Below, in pieces: positions 1-12,574 of a stretch of DNA of 64,000 nt. Source of the DNA: Antedon bifida. Its lineage: Eukaryota; Echinodermata; Crinoidea; Comatulida; Antedonidae. Each line of letters opens with the position of its first letter. Position 1 is the first letter of the stretch. The notes under the pieces were generated by a model. That model ran no database searches and had not been told where the DNA came from. It worked only from the letters and a program-made list of their open reading frames with translations. The stretch is from assembly GCA_963402885.1 (NCBI GenBank), contig OY727098.1:3467001-3531000 (forward strand). Direction: 5' to 3'. The translations under genes were made by a program, and so were the position numbers.

Positions 1-170
1 ATTTATTGATTTCGCCATGCAAACCTTCAAACAATATAAAATTTATTTAGATGTAAGTTTTAATGAATCATTGGGTTGTCATATAACTGTATTATTATTT
101 CATGAGCAAAATATGTGATTTAATGTTAAGATTAATTTAATAGGATTTCATAAATGATCATGTGACATAC

Positions 171-3100
171 TTCTAGATTGCTTAGAGCTCTATCTTGGCT
201 TCTCATCATCTCCTGCATCATAGATGGATTACGTGCTAGCTCCATGGTTTGACGCAGTAACTCTGGGTTATTTAACATGTGGGATAATTCAGGATTTCTC
301 TGAAAAACAAAATCATAGTTATGATTGTTAATTTGCACAACAGATTGTGTCCAAACATGGTAGTGATATACCCAAATATTGTTGTAGTTTACGCATATTA
401 TGTAATGATGCATTATTGTGTTTACGCGTATCAGATTAAGAACGTACGCTTATGTTTTAGTCGTGTGCGTTGTATTCAAACAAGTCTAAATAGCATTCTC
501 ATAGTTGTTATGAATCAAGCATGGTAGTAAAGTACCAACTAGTCTGTTGCTAACCTGTTGCTAACCTGTTGTTAACCAGTATATGTAATGAGTTGATTGG
601 CCCAAGGATAAGTTAACTAGATTCATATTGTAGATATATATTATATATAACATATTTTAATTAATTATTTTAACGTATCTTTGCATTATTAGTGAATGTA
701 TTGTAAGTTATTAGAATGTTATATGTCTGTTTGTTTCAGGTTTTGAATTGTATTTCTTATCGTAGTAATTATATTATCTGTTTCATTTGCTGAGATTTTC
801 ATGTGAATAAAGCATTTCTTTACAATACAAAAAGCCAAAAAACTCATTTGTTTTCACATGTCACATTCTCCCACAGTAGTGATATGACATCATCATGTCC
901 ATATATGGGCACATCACATTTTTTTGTCACATAAAGTTTGATAGTGTAGACAGAGCTTTACTAACTTCCATCAATTGTTGCATTTGAGGATTACTCATCA
1001 ACATTTGTCTTAACATCTCTGGATTCTGCATCATATTCTGTACTAATGGATTCTCCATAACTTGTTGCAACATCTCTGGATTATTCAACAACTAAAAAAA
1101 AACACAAACAAAAACATTCAAAGATATGGTATGGTAACGTTTTCACATTAAACGCCATGATAGCGCTAGAACCACTCACATCGTCTAGAGAATCCGTAGA
1201 GATCTCATTCACCTTAAACCCTGCAACACCAGAGTTTGCAATAAAAAAAGCTTAAATACCCGTATTCTGCTATGGATGATGAATACAATACAACTAGAGT
1301 GAGTAAGTGGAACCGTAATTACGTAGCCATAACATAGACAAGGGTTCGAGGCTCACTCGCTCCATGGTTCTGGTGGTAGAACAAGTCTTCTGGGATAGGA
1401 CTATAAACTGTAGGTCCAGTATACACATCTGGCTCATGTTAACTTTAAAGAACCCAGTACATCTTTTGAGACGAGTAGGGGTTACCCCGGTGTACTAGTT
1501 CACACACAGCCACTGTCACAAACTCATCATATATATATATATATTCTTTAAGGCATCTGTAATTGGCGATATCGCTCTTGGATGTATGTGAAATAAAATA
1601 AAAAATAAAAGGGGAACACATCTAGCACACTTTAAAGAACAGTAGTACAATCTGTCATTTAGTGTTGATTTAATATTTACCTGGCTTTGCATTTGTTGTT
1701 GCATTTCCATAAAATTAGCTGATCCTAGGCCCATTCCTCCAAGGCCACCGAGTCCACCCAGCCCACTTCCAAATGGGTTTTGTTGTGCTTGAATAGGAGG
1801 TGGGGCTGCAGTGGTGGTTGATGATGATTGAGAAGATTGTTGTGCATGTTGAGCTGCTTGTTCTTGAGCCTTTTAAAAAGGGTAAAATAAAGTTATTAAC
1901 ATTTATACTATATACTAACAGTTTAATTTCTTTACACCAAGAAAACTTCTGTAAAATATTTACTTTCAGTTGGAGATATAAATAATCATAATTGATTTTA
2001 TTGGGGGTTTTTTTATTCAGTTTGTCTTTTATTTGTATGAAGCTTTCTTGTTTTTATAACGCACATTTCCAGACAGAATTATTTTTGTAACTGTACACCT
2101 CAGTTATATTATTAATCAGGGATTTGAATGCATGGTGTATTTATCAAGAGATTTTAACACAAATTTGAATTTGTAACCCTAGGTTTAAAAAATGTTTTTA
2201 AAACATATTATTTATCATTGCCAAAACTGATCTCTATGTTAGTATAAAATTACTGGTAGGGTACCAGTTTTTATTCAGGTTAAATGTAACCAAATGGTAC
2301 AGTACCAGCATATCATAATAATTTGCGATTACTGATGACCTTCAATGTTGCCTCAAAGCTTGGTTCCCACTAGAACGCAACACAAATACGTAAGCGCAAC
2401 GCAAGTAATTTTACCAACCATGACGCGATAGATCATCTAAACTGTTGCTTGTGATTGGTCATTACGTAGAGCTACGTCCTTACATTGCGTTCTATTTGGA
2501 ACCAACCTTAAGAATTTTCATATAAACTATTGTTATTTAAGGGCTATATCCACAACCCAATACATCTAACTCAACATTTTAGTCTTTATATATATAAACA
2601 AATCAGGCACAGAACATTAATTCTAAACCGCCCGGTGATATACTGAAATTTAATTAATTAATTTGAAACGATAAAGATGAGGAAATCTGTGAGAATGAGA
2701 AAAAGTCGCCCCAACCGAGACTCGAACTCGGACCGCCTGCTTGATATGCAGATGTCCTAACCATTAGACCACTGGGGCTTTCATGGTATTGTTCGAACTC
2801 GATTGGATAACGACTCTTTAACATTCTCGGCGTGGTACGGCGGAACAGCACTAGTCCTCAGTTGTACGCACGCGCACCAGAGATCAAATTGATACGCCCT
2901 CATCTTACAGTATTTTTATTCACGAGGCGGGATCTCCGAAGAGATACTTTTATATATATAAACAAATCAGGCACAGAACATTAATTCTAAACCGCCCGGT
3001 GATATACTGAAATTTAATTAATTAATTTGAAACGATAAAGATGAGGAAATCTGTGAGAATGAGAAAAAGTCGCCCCAACCGAGACTCGAACTCGGACCGC

Positions 3101-4801
3101 CTGCTTGATATGCAGATGTCCTAACCATTAGACCACTGGGGCTTTCATGGTATTGTTCGAACTCGATTGGATAACGACTCTTTAACATTCTCGGCGTGGT
3201 ACGGCGGAACAGCACTAGTCCTCAGTTGTACGCACGCGCACCAGAGATCTTTAGTCTTTATATATATATATATTGTATTGATATTTATTACTGTTATGTG
3301 TTTTCCTGTATTTTAAGTGTAATGTAAGCATTCAAGGAAAACAAATTTCATGTTCGCCTTGTTGTGGTCATGACAATAAAGTTTTATCTTATCTTATGTA
3401 ACCATTGGAATTATTCTTATGGTAAATTTAAATACAGTATTAGATGTGACACTGGACGGTGTAACATAATTTCCTTATACAGTATAATCTGGATACAGAA
3501 GAATAGGTTGCAACTGACAAATAACCAGGTTATGTTAGTTGATCTGAATATAGTCTGAATGTCTACTAAACATAGATAGAGCTTACTTTGTTGGCAGATC
3601 TTATGACTAGATGAACTGTTAATCCATCCTTGATCCCTGTAAAAACAATGACAAATAAATAATAAAAAGAATATAGTACACCAGTTCATGATATACAATG
3701 GAAAGTACATAATTATATAAACCAGTTTATGGTTATGACTACATTCCATGTAGAGAACATCTTGAATACACCACAATGATTTGATTTTATTCGGTTTCAA
3801 CATAAGATTACAAGACAATATGAATACAAACAATTTACAAGCAAATACATTAAATAAGAAACCAAGGATAGCCCATAAAATTGAAAGAAAAATCAATTTA
3901 ATTCCAATGGAGTCCAATGGTCTTAGACTCCAAACTTCTAACCCGAGTTAAGTATCGTGCTCTCTTGCTTTAAAAATAATTTAGTAAATGCCATATTGAA
4001 AAAGATAAAAGAAAATACATATCAAAATGAATGTGAAATTTATTATCTTAATAAAGATCAGTTATAAAAAATGTTTATACCATGCTTTGCTATTGTATCT
4101 GTATCCTTCAAAATTTTTCCAGCAAAAATTAAACACAGTTGGTCTACTGAGGTGTTGTTAAATTTCTTGGATACTTCATCTTTGAACTGCAAAAACAAAA
4201 AATCAATTAATTAAAATATATATATATTCATAATATATTATACTCTCATTTGCAAATAGAGAACGGTTCTGATTGCTAATACGGATAGACTGCCTAGCCA
4301 AACTAATAGTAATACAACTTCTCCAGTATTCATAAAAGAAATACCGATTCATTTGTTGAATGATGATGACCGGGTGGTTGTTAAAAATGTTGGCGGCATC
4401 ATGACTTTTTTTTGTTGCCCATTACTAACCTTTGGCTAATAAAGCTAGGCCTAAGCAGTTTTTTTTGTAGGGTAAGAGTTTTACAGTCATGTTAGGACCA
4501 ATCACAATGGCCGTCTGAGTTAGCCATGCAAAGGCTTTGCAGCCCATATCTGCTGGGTCTTGCAGGGGACAGGGCCGCTACGCTACTGCCACACCACAGC
4601 CTTCTTGCCTCGTTTTAGTTAGGCCTAGCCTAGCCTAGATAGTCATATTGTACATTATGCACATACTATTGATTCGAAATAAACCTAAATAGTTACCTCT
4701 TTAACGGTGGCCGTTTCATCAACCTCTACTGTGTGTTTTTCTTTGGGAGTTTTCACCACAACTTCGATTTTTTTTGTCGCTTCCTCACCTTGATCGGCCA
4801 T
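171..4801 (-). CDS. UBQLN: Ubiquilin, 5' six coding exons (partial)
   Basis: Ubiquilins are shuttle factors: an N-terminal ubiquitin-like (UBL) domain binds the proteasome, STI1 repeats bind clients and chaperones, and a C-terminal UBA domain binds ubiquitin. Coding exons on the minus strand: 4697-4801, 4081-4186, 3587-3636, 1681-1869, 966-1091, 171-299; all have GT-AG borders and compatible phases (0,1,0,0,0), giving 235 codons. The start is ATG 4799-4801 ([11 protein letters not shown]). Exons 1-3 encode the UBL domain ([12 protein letters not shown], then [14 protein letters not shown]). Exon 4 is a Gln/Ser linker plus a Gly-Leu run ([15 protein letters not shown]). Exons 5-6 are the STI1 region with repeated [14 protein letters not shown] and [18 protein letters not shown], ending RALSNLE. 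The second STI1 pair and the UBA domain lie beyond the left edge. The symbol is given at family level because one invertebrate gene usually corresponds to several vertebrate paralogues. Confidence 0.95.
873..959. repeat. MITE family 1, right half, in ubiquilin intron 5
   Basis: This is the right half of the palindromic family described at 49131. It has the shared interior (CCATATATGGGCACATCACA) and the right terminus AGTGTAGACAGAGCTTTA. The left half is missing. The terminus lies five bases inside the intron from the exon 5 donor (minus strand GAA|GTTAGT). Confidence 0.75.
2354..2511. repeat. MITE family 2, copy a
   Basis: The terminal inverted repeats are AAGCTTGGTTCCCACTAGAA on the left and, reverse-complemented, AAGGTTGGTTCCAAATAGAA on the right, enclosing about 110 bases. 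The left terminus recurs at 54206, 57154 and 63812. It lies in ubiquilin intron 3. Confidence 0.65.
2707..2778 (-). tRNA. tRNA-like gene, predicted anticodon AUC (Asp-type), copy 1
   Basis: The 72-nt cloverleaf has a fully paired acceptor stem (GCCCCAG with TTGGGGC, the last pair being G-T), a D arm (GTCT...GGAC), a TCTGC/GCAGG anticodon stem with loop ATATCAA, and a canonical T arm (CCGAG TTCGAGT CTCGG). A T5 run follows within a few bases, as for a Pol III terminator. Loop positions 34-36 read ATC, which would decode GAU (Asp). Animal tRNA-Asp normally has GTC, so this may be a variant, a pseudogene or a SINE-type relic despite the intact fold. No CCA is encoded, as expected in eukaryotes. 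Confidence 0.7.
3071..3142 (-). tRNA. tRNA-like gene, predicted anticodon AUC (Asp-type), copy 2
   Basis: Second copy at exactly 364 bases offset, apparently identical to the copy at 2707 in the tRNA body and flanks, including the downstream T run. The identity suggests recent duplication. The same caveat about the ATC anticodon applies. Confidence 0.7.
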
Positions 4802-4828
4802 ATTTAGTTTTCTAGTGTGTTCTATGGT

Positions 4829-4844
4829 GCATTCTGGGAAAATT
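4829..4844 (-). promoter_or_regulatory. ZNF143/SBS-like promoter motif upstream of ubiquilin
   Basis: On the minus strand, about 28-43 bases before the ubiquilin ATG, the sequence reads AATTTTCCCAGAATGC. The TTCCCAGAATGC core resembles the animal ZNF143/THAP11 submodule-type promoter motif (TTCCCAGmATGC). No TATA box is evident nearby. This fits a housekeeping promoter, but only the motif is seen; the transcription start is inferred. Confidence 0.4.
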
Positions 4845-6574
4845 AGAGTGAGCCCTCAACCTGCCACCAATTAACAAACTTAATTGATTCAAGTACTGGG
4901 ATAGAACTTTGATACGATCTGTACTTAATTTGTATGTCCATACTATTTTCATAATGTTCTTAAAATAAAAAGAAAATTTACTAAATGTAAACCTCCTCTG
5001 TGATTGCAGTGTATGTACATCCAATAAAACATTATCATAACATTATATTACATATCCTAACGTACTAAAATCCATTACGTCATTGAAGGTGACTGGAAAC
5101 AGGCACTTTCCATCAATCAATACAGTGTCCATTTGGAAGATGGAAGAAAAAACCCGAGCTGAGCTTAAGTTGGCCATTAGTGGCTATAGCCATTTCAGTT
5201 TTTTGTTTATTTTAGGAACGGACCGCGCGTGTGAAGGTACAGTAGTTAAAAAATAAAAATTATACTGCCAATTAATAAAGATCAAATTAAATATACGCCA
5301 TAAAGAATCGGAATATATTGTGGGGAATAGTATTATAAAATTACATAGGGAGATTTGATGATAAGACATTTTGTTTAAAATTGAGATAGCCGAGTTTTAT
5401 TGAGTAAGCTGGCAGGAATAACTGTAGGCTATCTGTGTCCCGTTAGGACCGAGATGTCTGCCCATGTTGCAAGTCTTCTTTCTTGGGCCGAAACGGCCCA
5501 CTCTGTCACGGAAGTTAGTTTCAAAAGATGTTTAAATTAAATAATGTATTAATTATTAGGATGGTATTTATTTGAATAAACGCCTCTCCAATAAAACATC
5601 ACTTTGAATAATAATCCCCCAGCCCCAACACAACTATTTAAACATCCATCCACATTTATAATAACACAATTTGTAGTAGAATTCATCGCACTGTTATCTA
5701 CAATTTACCAAGCATTTGTTATTCTTTTTTACCACTTTTCATATCTATTAGAGGATTTCATTTGATTATAAATATTACCATATTATAAAAAAACTAACAA
5801 ATTTAACATATTCCTCGAATAAGCACCTCCCTCAAATAAACTCCGCTTCCCCACATCCGCCCTATAAGGGTCCTACCAAACAATAAACACTATACTTTAA
5901 AATGTTATTAATCATCTAAGACACTGTGAAACAGAGTAGTTTAGTTTTACGAATGTCAAGCATTTTCAATAATCGTAACCGACAGAAAACGTACAAGGAG
6001 AACATCATCATTCCGAGAACCATCGTCTACACTTCCTAGAGGGGGAGCGAGCGAAGCGAGCTCACCCTCTAGTAATTCAGATTGTTACAATTCACTTTTG
6101 GCAGATAGAACATTCAAGTGTGTTTCGGTTGAACGCTTTTTGTCCATTCAGAAGCTCAGAGATGCTCCAAAGCATGTTCAATTTTTAAAACATTTAATAC
6201 TTGTATATTAACATTATAGGCCGGGTGGAAGTCTCCAAAACTAATAATGCAGAACTGAGAATATAATTTTATGTTTTGGATTTGATGATTCCATTGTATA
6301 AACTAAATGTTCGCTTCCTTCAAGGAACTGTTAATCAACGTTTAGGCTTGCAGAGCCTGTAGAATTAATGCATTTTTGTAACCACATCTTAGGGAAATGT
6401 CTACTTAAAAAACATGTTAATAACTAGGCCTGGTGGATGTCTCCAAAACTAATAATACGGAAATGAGAAGATGACAACAACCTCTTCTTCATAATTTTAT
6501 GTTTCATTCATTCTTTTCATGATACGGTAATTCATTTTATGAACTATCTCATATAAATGTTTATTTCAAGGAAC

Positions 6575-7150
6575 AATAATTACCTCCGCCAAGGAGGTTA
6601 TGTTTTCACCCCTGTATGTTTGTGTGTGTGTGTGTTTGTGTGTGTGTCTGTGAACAGCCTGGAGGCCACAGTTTTTATCCGATTCTCACCAAATTTGGCA
6701 ACAATGATCTATGCCCCAAAAGCTCGGACGATTTCGAATTTGAGGGGAAAAAGTCATAGGTCAAGGTCACAACTAACAAAAAACTATTTTACTACCTAGA
6801 GACCACAGTTTTTATCCGATTCTCACCAAACTTAGCCACAATGATCAATGAAACATCATATAATTGTGGTTAAATTTTGAAGGGTCAGGGTCAAAGATCA
6901 AGGTCCACAAAAAACAAAAAAAAAGAAATAAAAAAATAATTTAAAAAAAACCTCAGTGGGACTTGAACCAGCAATCTCAATTGTGAGAGGCTGGATACAT
7001 AACCATTACACCACACTGTCATCCACAACTTTGTAGTGTGCAGTTAACATATTTACACTTAGAACTAATAAAAAAAAATATTCAGGGGGCATTTTATGTA
7101 GGGGAATTTTAGAGTAGGCGGAGGTTTGTACTCTTGGAGTACCCTCTAGT
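6575..7150 (+). repeat. Dispersed repeat with CCTCCGCCAAGGAGGTTATG head, plus tRNA-like relic
   Basis: It starts with TACCTCCGCCAAGGAGGTT, then a GT-rich stretch, two copies of a CACAGTTTTTATCCGATTCT phrase (6668, 6801), and ends with GGCGGAGGTTTGTACTC...TACCCTCTAGT. From memory, this head and GT/GTCT stretch occur in dispersed elements of several marine invertebrates. At 6955-7025 a minus-strand tRNA-like relic (A-box-like GTGTAATGGTTA, B-box GGTTCAAGTCC) is embedded; its anticodon stem does not fold properly. Confidence 0.5.
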
Positions 7151-7884
7151 TGTTTAAGTCTTCCTGTTATTCATATCTCACACTTTTTAGTGACCAATAC
7201 TAGGCGGATTGTTTGGCTTGTCTTTATTTTTGGCTTATTGCCTTATTAAGGATGTGGTACGGGATGGTTTCGTGTATATCAAACCGTAATAATGTTCCAC
7301 TTCAGAGAACACTCATTTTAAAGTAGCTTTTGGGTTTTGTAATAGCCTTATATAAACATAATAGAGGTTTTCCGACCGTAATGAATTTCATTATTTATGT
7401 ATTTTTCATCTGTTTAACATGTATACTTCTAACTAAATCCTGTTAATAGTACAACCCACGTAAATACATGATTTAAGCAAACGCATCTTTTTTTTACAAA
7501 GGTCAATGCCCCTCCTCTAAGCACCCACCCCTCCCTTCTTTCATGTTTTTCGTAACATCAAAAAGGGGCTCAGTGTAGCGACTGTGTCGCCGGTTATATC
7601 ACCTATGCATTGTCCCTTCACACCAAGTTCACATGAAGAACGTTCTATCATGTCCTATTGCTAAATATTTAATCACTTCGGGTTTTAGAATACAATATTT
7701 AAATCCCTTCTATGAATTAAGAGGAAACCCGTTAATATTTCTTTATAATGCCGTGGTTAAATTAGGCCTATGGAAGAGTATAATGTTATTTATACCAATC
7801 TTCACACAAGGCCTACAAACAGCACAACATAATACAAGCATGCCAAACAGCTTACATTAATCGCCATGCATCTAATACACTTAC

Positions 7885-8001
7885 CATGTTCACACCTGTA
7901 ACCAGAGTACCTTGGTAGGCATTCACAGTACCCATCATCCCCATCTGTTAAGCATGTACCCCCGTTCTCACATTGTAACAGATCACATATATTGGCCAAC
8001 T
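7885..8001 (-). CDS. EGF-like domain exon of an unidentified gene
   Basis: A 117-base exon with an AG acceptor (minus strand TTTTTAG before 8001) and a GTAAGTG donor after 7885. Translation in the phase 1-1 frame gives a complete EGF module with the spacing C-x4-C-x5-C-x8-C-x-C-x8-C, including CENGGTCL and CECLPRYSGYRCEH. Symmetric phase 1-1 exons are typical of EGF modules in extracellular and membrane proteins. I could not find the neighbouring exons with confidence, so the parent gene, its ends and its function are unknown. A single exon of a long-intron gene and an orphan exon are both possible. Confidence 0.7.
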
Positions 8002-9104
8002 CTAAAAAGAAAATTCATTGATCTATGTTATTGGTGCACTTAGTAACAGAAAAGGTGAAACAGAAATTGTCCGTTGTCACGCCTGTAACATAATCTCTAC
8101 ATCTCTGCCGTTGTCTTGATACAGTCTGCTTCAGTTTCCATCCATCCCCCATCCTGTTTCTCTTCTTTCTTGTATATATAATTTTACAAATGCCACTCTA
8201 GGCTTAGGCCTAAGTACACATGTGTATTTTTTTTAATAGGCTTAGACTAGCAAAAATGTAGCTTTCTTTAAATCTCTTTTGCAGACTGTTTTGTAGGTCT
8301 TTATTTTCAAGAGCATATTCAGGCCTAGTTTGGCCTAATTGTAGCCTATAACCACAAAGCCTATAATTAGACGCCTAATAAATAGTAGCGGGCTATACAC
8401 ATAAAAAAACATAACTTGTTTAATACAGTATTGAAATTCCATGGCGCATCGCTTACTTGCATACTTTTTCATAGGCGCTAAGTTTTGACGTCTGCGCCAG
8501 ATTCAGAAATCGGCGTAGTTATCGTGACTATTTTGACCAATCACAAACTAGATTGTTTTGAGGAAAGGAGATAATTTCACTGCAAACAGTGGAAACAGCC
8601 TATATAAATAGAGGAGAAAAATGATTAAACCAAAAATGAAGGCATAGGGACTACTGTTTGTGAAAGCCTACTTTATTATGCATAAAACATGAATGTGTTG
8701 TTGTGTGAACCTGTAAGAGGCCATAAAGCTATCATGCTCCTCCACCTTTCATAACCCCAGAGGTTTTAAAGTAACGCTACGTAAGCATAATATGTCTGAT
8801 TGCAGAGCATAACGTCTTTTTTTCTTTTGATTTAGTACAAATAATGTTTCTAGTGACACAATCAGCTTATTTATTACTCGTGTATTCTGTTTTATTCCTA
8901 TTAAATATCATGTGTTTGTATTGTTTATTTTCATGTTAACATAAACCTGCATTCGTTAAACAGTATTTAGTACTATAATTTATTTCAAAATTTATTGTGG
9001 AGTGACATGACCTTGACCTTACCCTTCTAAATTGAACTACCCCTTGATGATTGATCATGGATCATTGTGGCATTGTTTGGCAGACTGTTGTCTTTACGCG
9101 GGCG

Positions 9105-9230
9105 CCATAAACAGACAAGAAAACATAACCCCTAGGTGGAGGTAACACACAGACAGACAACCAGACAGACGACAGACAAACATATACACACACGGGGGCC
9201 GAAAACAAACTCATATGGGTAGAGGTACAA
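9105..9230 (-). repeat. Relic of CCTCCGCC/GTCTGTC-type dispersed repeat
   Basis: Reverse-complemented, it reads CGGCCCCCGTGTGTG, then repeated GTCTGTC units, then TTACCTCCACCTAGGGGTTA. The layout matches the repeat at 6575 in the opposite direction. Confidence 0.45.
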
Positions 9231-10805
9231 AGAATATTAAATCATGTGTAAAATGGAGTGTTTTCCGGTAGTTTTTATTTATTAAAATGTGTAAGAATTA
9301 AAATACTAATAAACTTAAATTTTAAAACTACTAAAAATGCAGCATAACCACCTAAAAAGTGCGGAAACTTTCCTGGATATGTCAGTGAATGAGGACTCCC
9401 CGGAAAGATTTGCAACGTTTTTAGATAAAAACAAATTGAATTGTAGAACGAGTTGCATATATGGTATGCAATGACACCGTAGGATTTTCTTTACTTTGGG
9501 AGGGGGTGGCTTCTCCATTTTCTAGATTTTGGCGCCACCCCGAAAGCGTTTATTCCTTAAATCGTGAGCCGTTTTAATTGAGTTGATGAATTAAATTGGA
9601 ATACTGTATAGATTCCATATTTAAGGACACCCATTAATTATTAAGAGGACACTTTCAAGAAATATGTTTTAACACTGCGGCCGACTATAAATCTATTCTA
9701 TTTACACATTTTATGACTCATGGTTCTACTGTTAATATCAAAGTCTTGATCAACAGATGTAGGCCTTACGTTCATCATATTTAAATTTATAATGCCCTGT
9801 TATAGTAACTTGGTACGCGTTTCGTTGGAGCTCGACTTCAATCTATACCGGGTCATTTCTGAATGAAACAAACATTGCAGTGTGCTCATGATGTAGGGCG
9901 GTGTCACGTATGATTTTACAAGTAAAGGTAAAAATAAAATTGCACTATATAATATGAATGTACTGTGGAGATGTCAAATGTATAAATCCCTGGAAATTTG
10001 TATAACAAATGTTGACATACAGCAGGGCTTGTTTTTATTCATGGACCTACGGTACATTATTAGGCCTATGCCCGGCCTATGTAACCATATAGGCCTAATA
10101 GTATGTCTCTTTTTTGTGTATGCTAATGCTTATTGCCGTTTGTTTAACTCTTTTAAAACCTGAACTATATTCATGTAAGGAGATGAACTACCATGAGTGA
10201 GTGCAGAGTTCCCTCTATGACAAATATTCATTGGTAGCGACAACTAATACAGTAACACATTCAATACACTGTAAACAAGTAAATGTTTGTAATTGATAAA
10301 GTTGTGTCTAAAGTAGGAGAAGGGGTACACCCCTAATCAGAAAGATGTTGTGATAGATATCATTCCCTTTAAGTTAATACCAAAATAGTACTTTTTTTAA
10401 TTGATTTCGTGTACGAAAAAAAAAATCTTTTCGCGTTTGGAAAATATTTTGTTAATACCATTACTTTAGAAATCCAACAGCGCCGCCTATTTTGTACTTC
10501 CGCCGCGATGATTCGAGTGTTTTAATTAGCTTTAGATCGTTTGCATGATTTTGATTATTTAATGGAGCATCTCTATAAGATGCCTTGCCGGTTGCCTGTT
10601 GAAGTTTCGTCATGGTATCGTTGCCTTTCTAGCCTAGCTGGCCTAGGCGCTTTAGCCTAGGTAGGCCTAGGGTTGTTTGATCGTTTGTTGACATAATTAA
10701 CACTACAGTACCAGTAGGCCTACAGTTTATAAAATCCAAATAAATATAATATATAATATTAGTTAAAAACAAATAAATGTTACTGTTTCGATGTGAATCA
10801 AATTC

Positions 10806-10884
10806 GTGGAATGGTACAAATAATGTCATTCGGTGAATAATGAAAGGTTATATTTCATCTATGCCATTATTTGTACCATTCCAC
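10806..10884. repeat. Perfect 20-bp inverted repeat (hairpin)
   Basis: GTGGAATGGTACAAATAATG at 10806-10825 is the exact reverse complement of 10865-10884, with a 39-base loop. The fold, about 79 nt long, is in the size range of a microRNA precursor, but a small palindromic transposon relic is equally possible. No gene overlaps it. Confidence 0.7.
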
Positions 10885-12574
10885 TCATAAACATTCATTA
10901 ATTGTATAATATTGTAATACTAACTGTATAATCAGAATAAATAAGTAAACGTGAAAATAACAAAGTAAAAGTATTCATTATTTTAGGCCTATTAATTTTA
11001 ACAAATTTGTTTTTGGTAATGCTGAGTTGTTTTATAGTTATTGTTTGGAATTCAAACTTAAAAGTGATTTTAAGCACGATCTATGTGTCATTTAGAGCTA
11101 CGCGTTATAGCTTCAGGTCTATCATCAAGGTCTACCATGAATTACCGTAAGTGCAGCGTCTACCATACTTTTATAAAAACATTTTTGAAATATAATATAG
11201 CTTCTATAAAATGAAGGTTATGATAATTGTTAGTTTAACATTCTTTGGAGCTCGTTTGAAAGTGTCGCTCCGCAAAATACGCATGCGCAACCAGACAAAA
11301 TTGGTAAGCTAATACGTTATACTGTACTTTGTAACGTGTGCAGTGAAAATCCGTGAGTAAGACTAACCTAAGTTTTTACAGGTTCTACTAGATGATTTGT
11401 TTAAATGTTCGCTTGTTGATCGATAATTTCCACAATTGTGTGTAAGTAACAACATACATATGTGATGACGTCACATAAGTTTATCAAATCTCGAGTCTGT
11501 ATCTTTAGGCTACTGGCCAAAATATTAAATAGCGCACCCCTGTCGCTCTCTATATTTTGTGAAGTATTTTGAATAGTTGTCAACCCCATCCTTCACACAT
11601 GATTCTTTTCCTGCTTTTACGAAAATAAGAATCTGTTTTTGATTTATTTTCTAGGGTACAATAAATAGTTGATTATGAAAGTATGAATGAAAACAATTGA
11701 TTCCTAATTTCCAGTGAGTTTTTACTATATTACAAATTACTGTACCATACCTCAGTTTATCGAACAATGGCAGAGATTATTACAAAATAGTACTGATATT
11801 AGTACAAATTCGATTTTCATTTTCACTTCTCACGAATAGGTCAATATCACAAAGATATAGTTCTTTGTGATAAAAGATTTATTACAAAATCGTATATGGT
11901 TTAATTATGCTGAATTTACAATTCTCACTAATCCATTATCGTTCATAGTGGATAACCATACTTGCTTGCAAAAGGTCTACTTGAAAATAATATAATAATA
12001 CACAGTATTACATCATCTTCTCTATCATTGAAAGATATGAATAGGCCTACGCCTATCAAAGTTTGATAAAACTTGTTTGCTTTAAAAAGTTGTTTCCTGT
12101 TGACACAAATGATACTAAACTATAATTATATTTAACAAGTGGTTGCCAAAACACTATTTATCATTAGAAAAAGAAAATAAGAATTTCATGGTTTATATTG
12201 AACGTTCTGGCAACGAATGATTTACAGAAATCCTAAATTGAAAACTCTACGCCTATACAAACCCGAGGTTCGCAACATTACAATTCAATAATAGGTCTAC
12301 GACTACAAACATGAAAAATAAATGAAGATTAATAAAAACAGACTTTGAATAGGCAGATCAAGAAAAAGCAGCCAGAAACGGAAGATAGTGCCATACTTTT
12401 TTTATATTTTTTTTTACCATATTTAATGAGGGTGATCCATCCAGCAATTGCTGATCATTAGGAATGAACCCTCAGAGGTTCACTAGACACACATATACAC
12501 AAGATGCTCTACATATAGTCTTATTACAAGTCTTTGGGAGTGGAGTTATAATTTTGTCCTTAGAAAAATCCTGA

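Larger units (their letters stand above)
2586..3250. repeat. Tandem duplication (364-bp offset) carrying a tRNA-like gene
   Basis: Two nearly identical blocks of about 300 bp (2586-2886 and 2950-3250), separated by about 60 unrelated bases, lie in ubiquilin intron 3. Both begin with a TATATATA/AACAAATCAGG segment and end at CGCGCACCAGAGATC. The phrase TTAGTCTTTATATATA occurs before copy 1 and again after copy 2, which suggests the junction sequence of the duplication. Confidence 0.85.
4802..7884. other. Gene-poor intergenic stretch
   Basis: I see no supported coding exon. It contains AT-rich sequence, a short inverted motif near 6047-6062 (GAGCGAAGCGAGCTC), and the dispersed repeat at 6575-7150. 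Confidence 0.5.

Noticed and set aside
2654..3215. Two identical 65-residue minus-strand open frames
   Set aside because: They translate the duplicated tRNA-like genes and flanks.
6955..7025. tRNA gene on the minus strand
   Set aside because: The B-box is good but the acceptor and anticodon stems do not pair; treated as a relic.
8030..8165. Possible exon on the minus strand upstream of the EGF exon (MGDGWKLKQ start)
   Set aside because: Contains some Cys codons, but no convincing donor joins it in phase to the acceptor at 8001.
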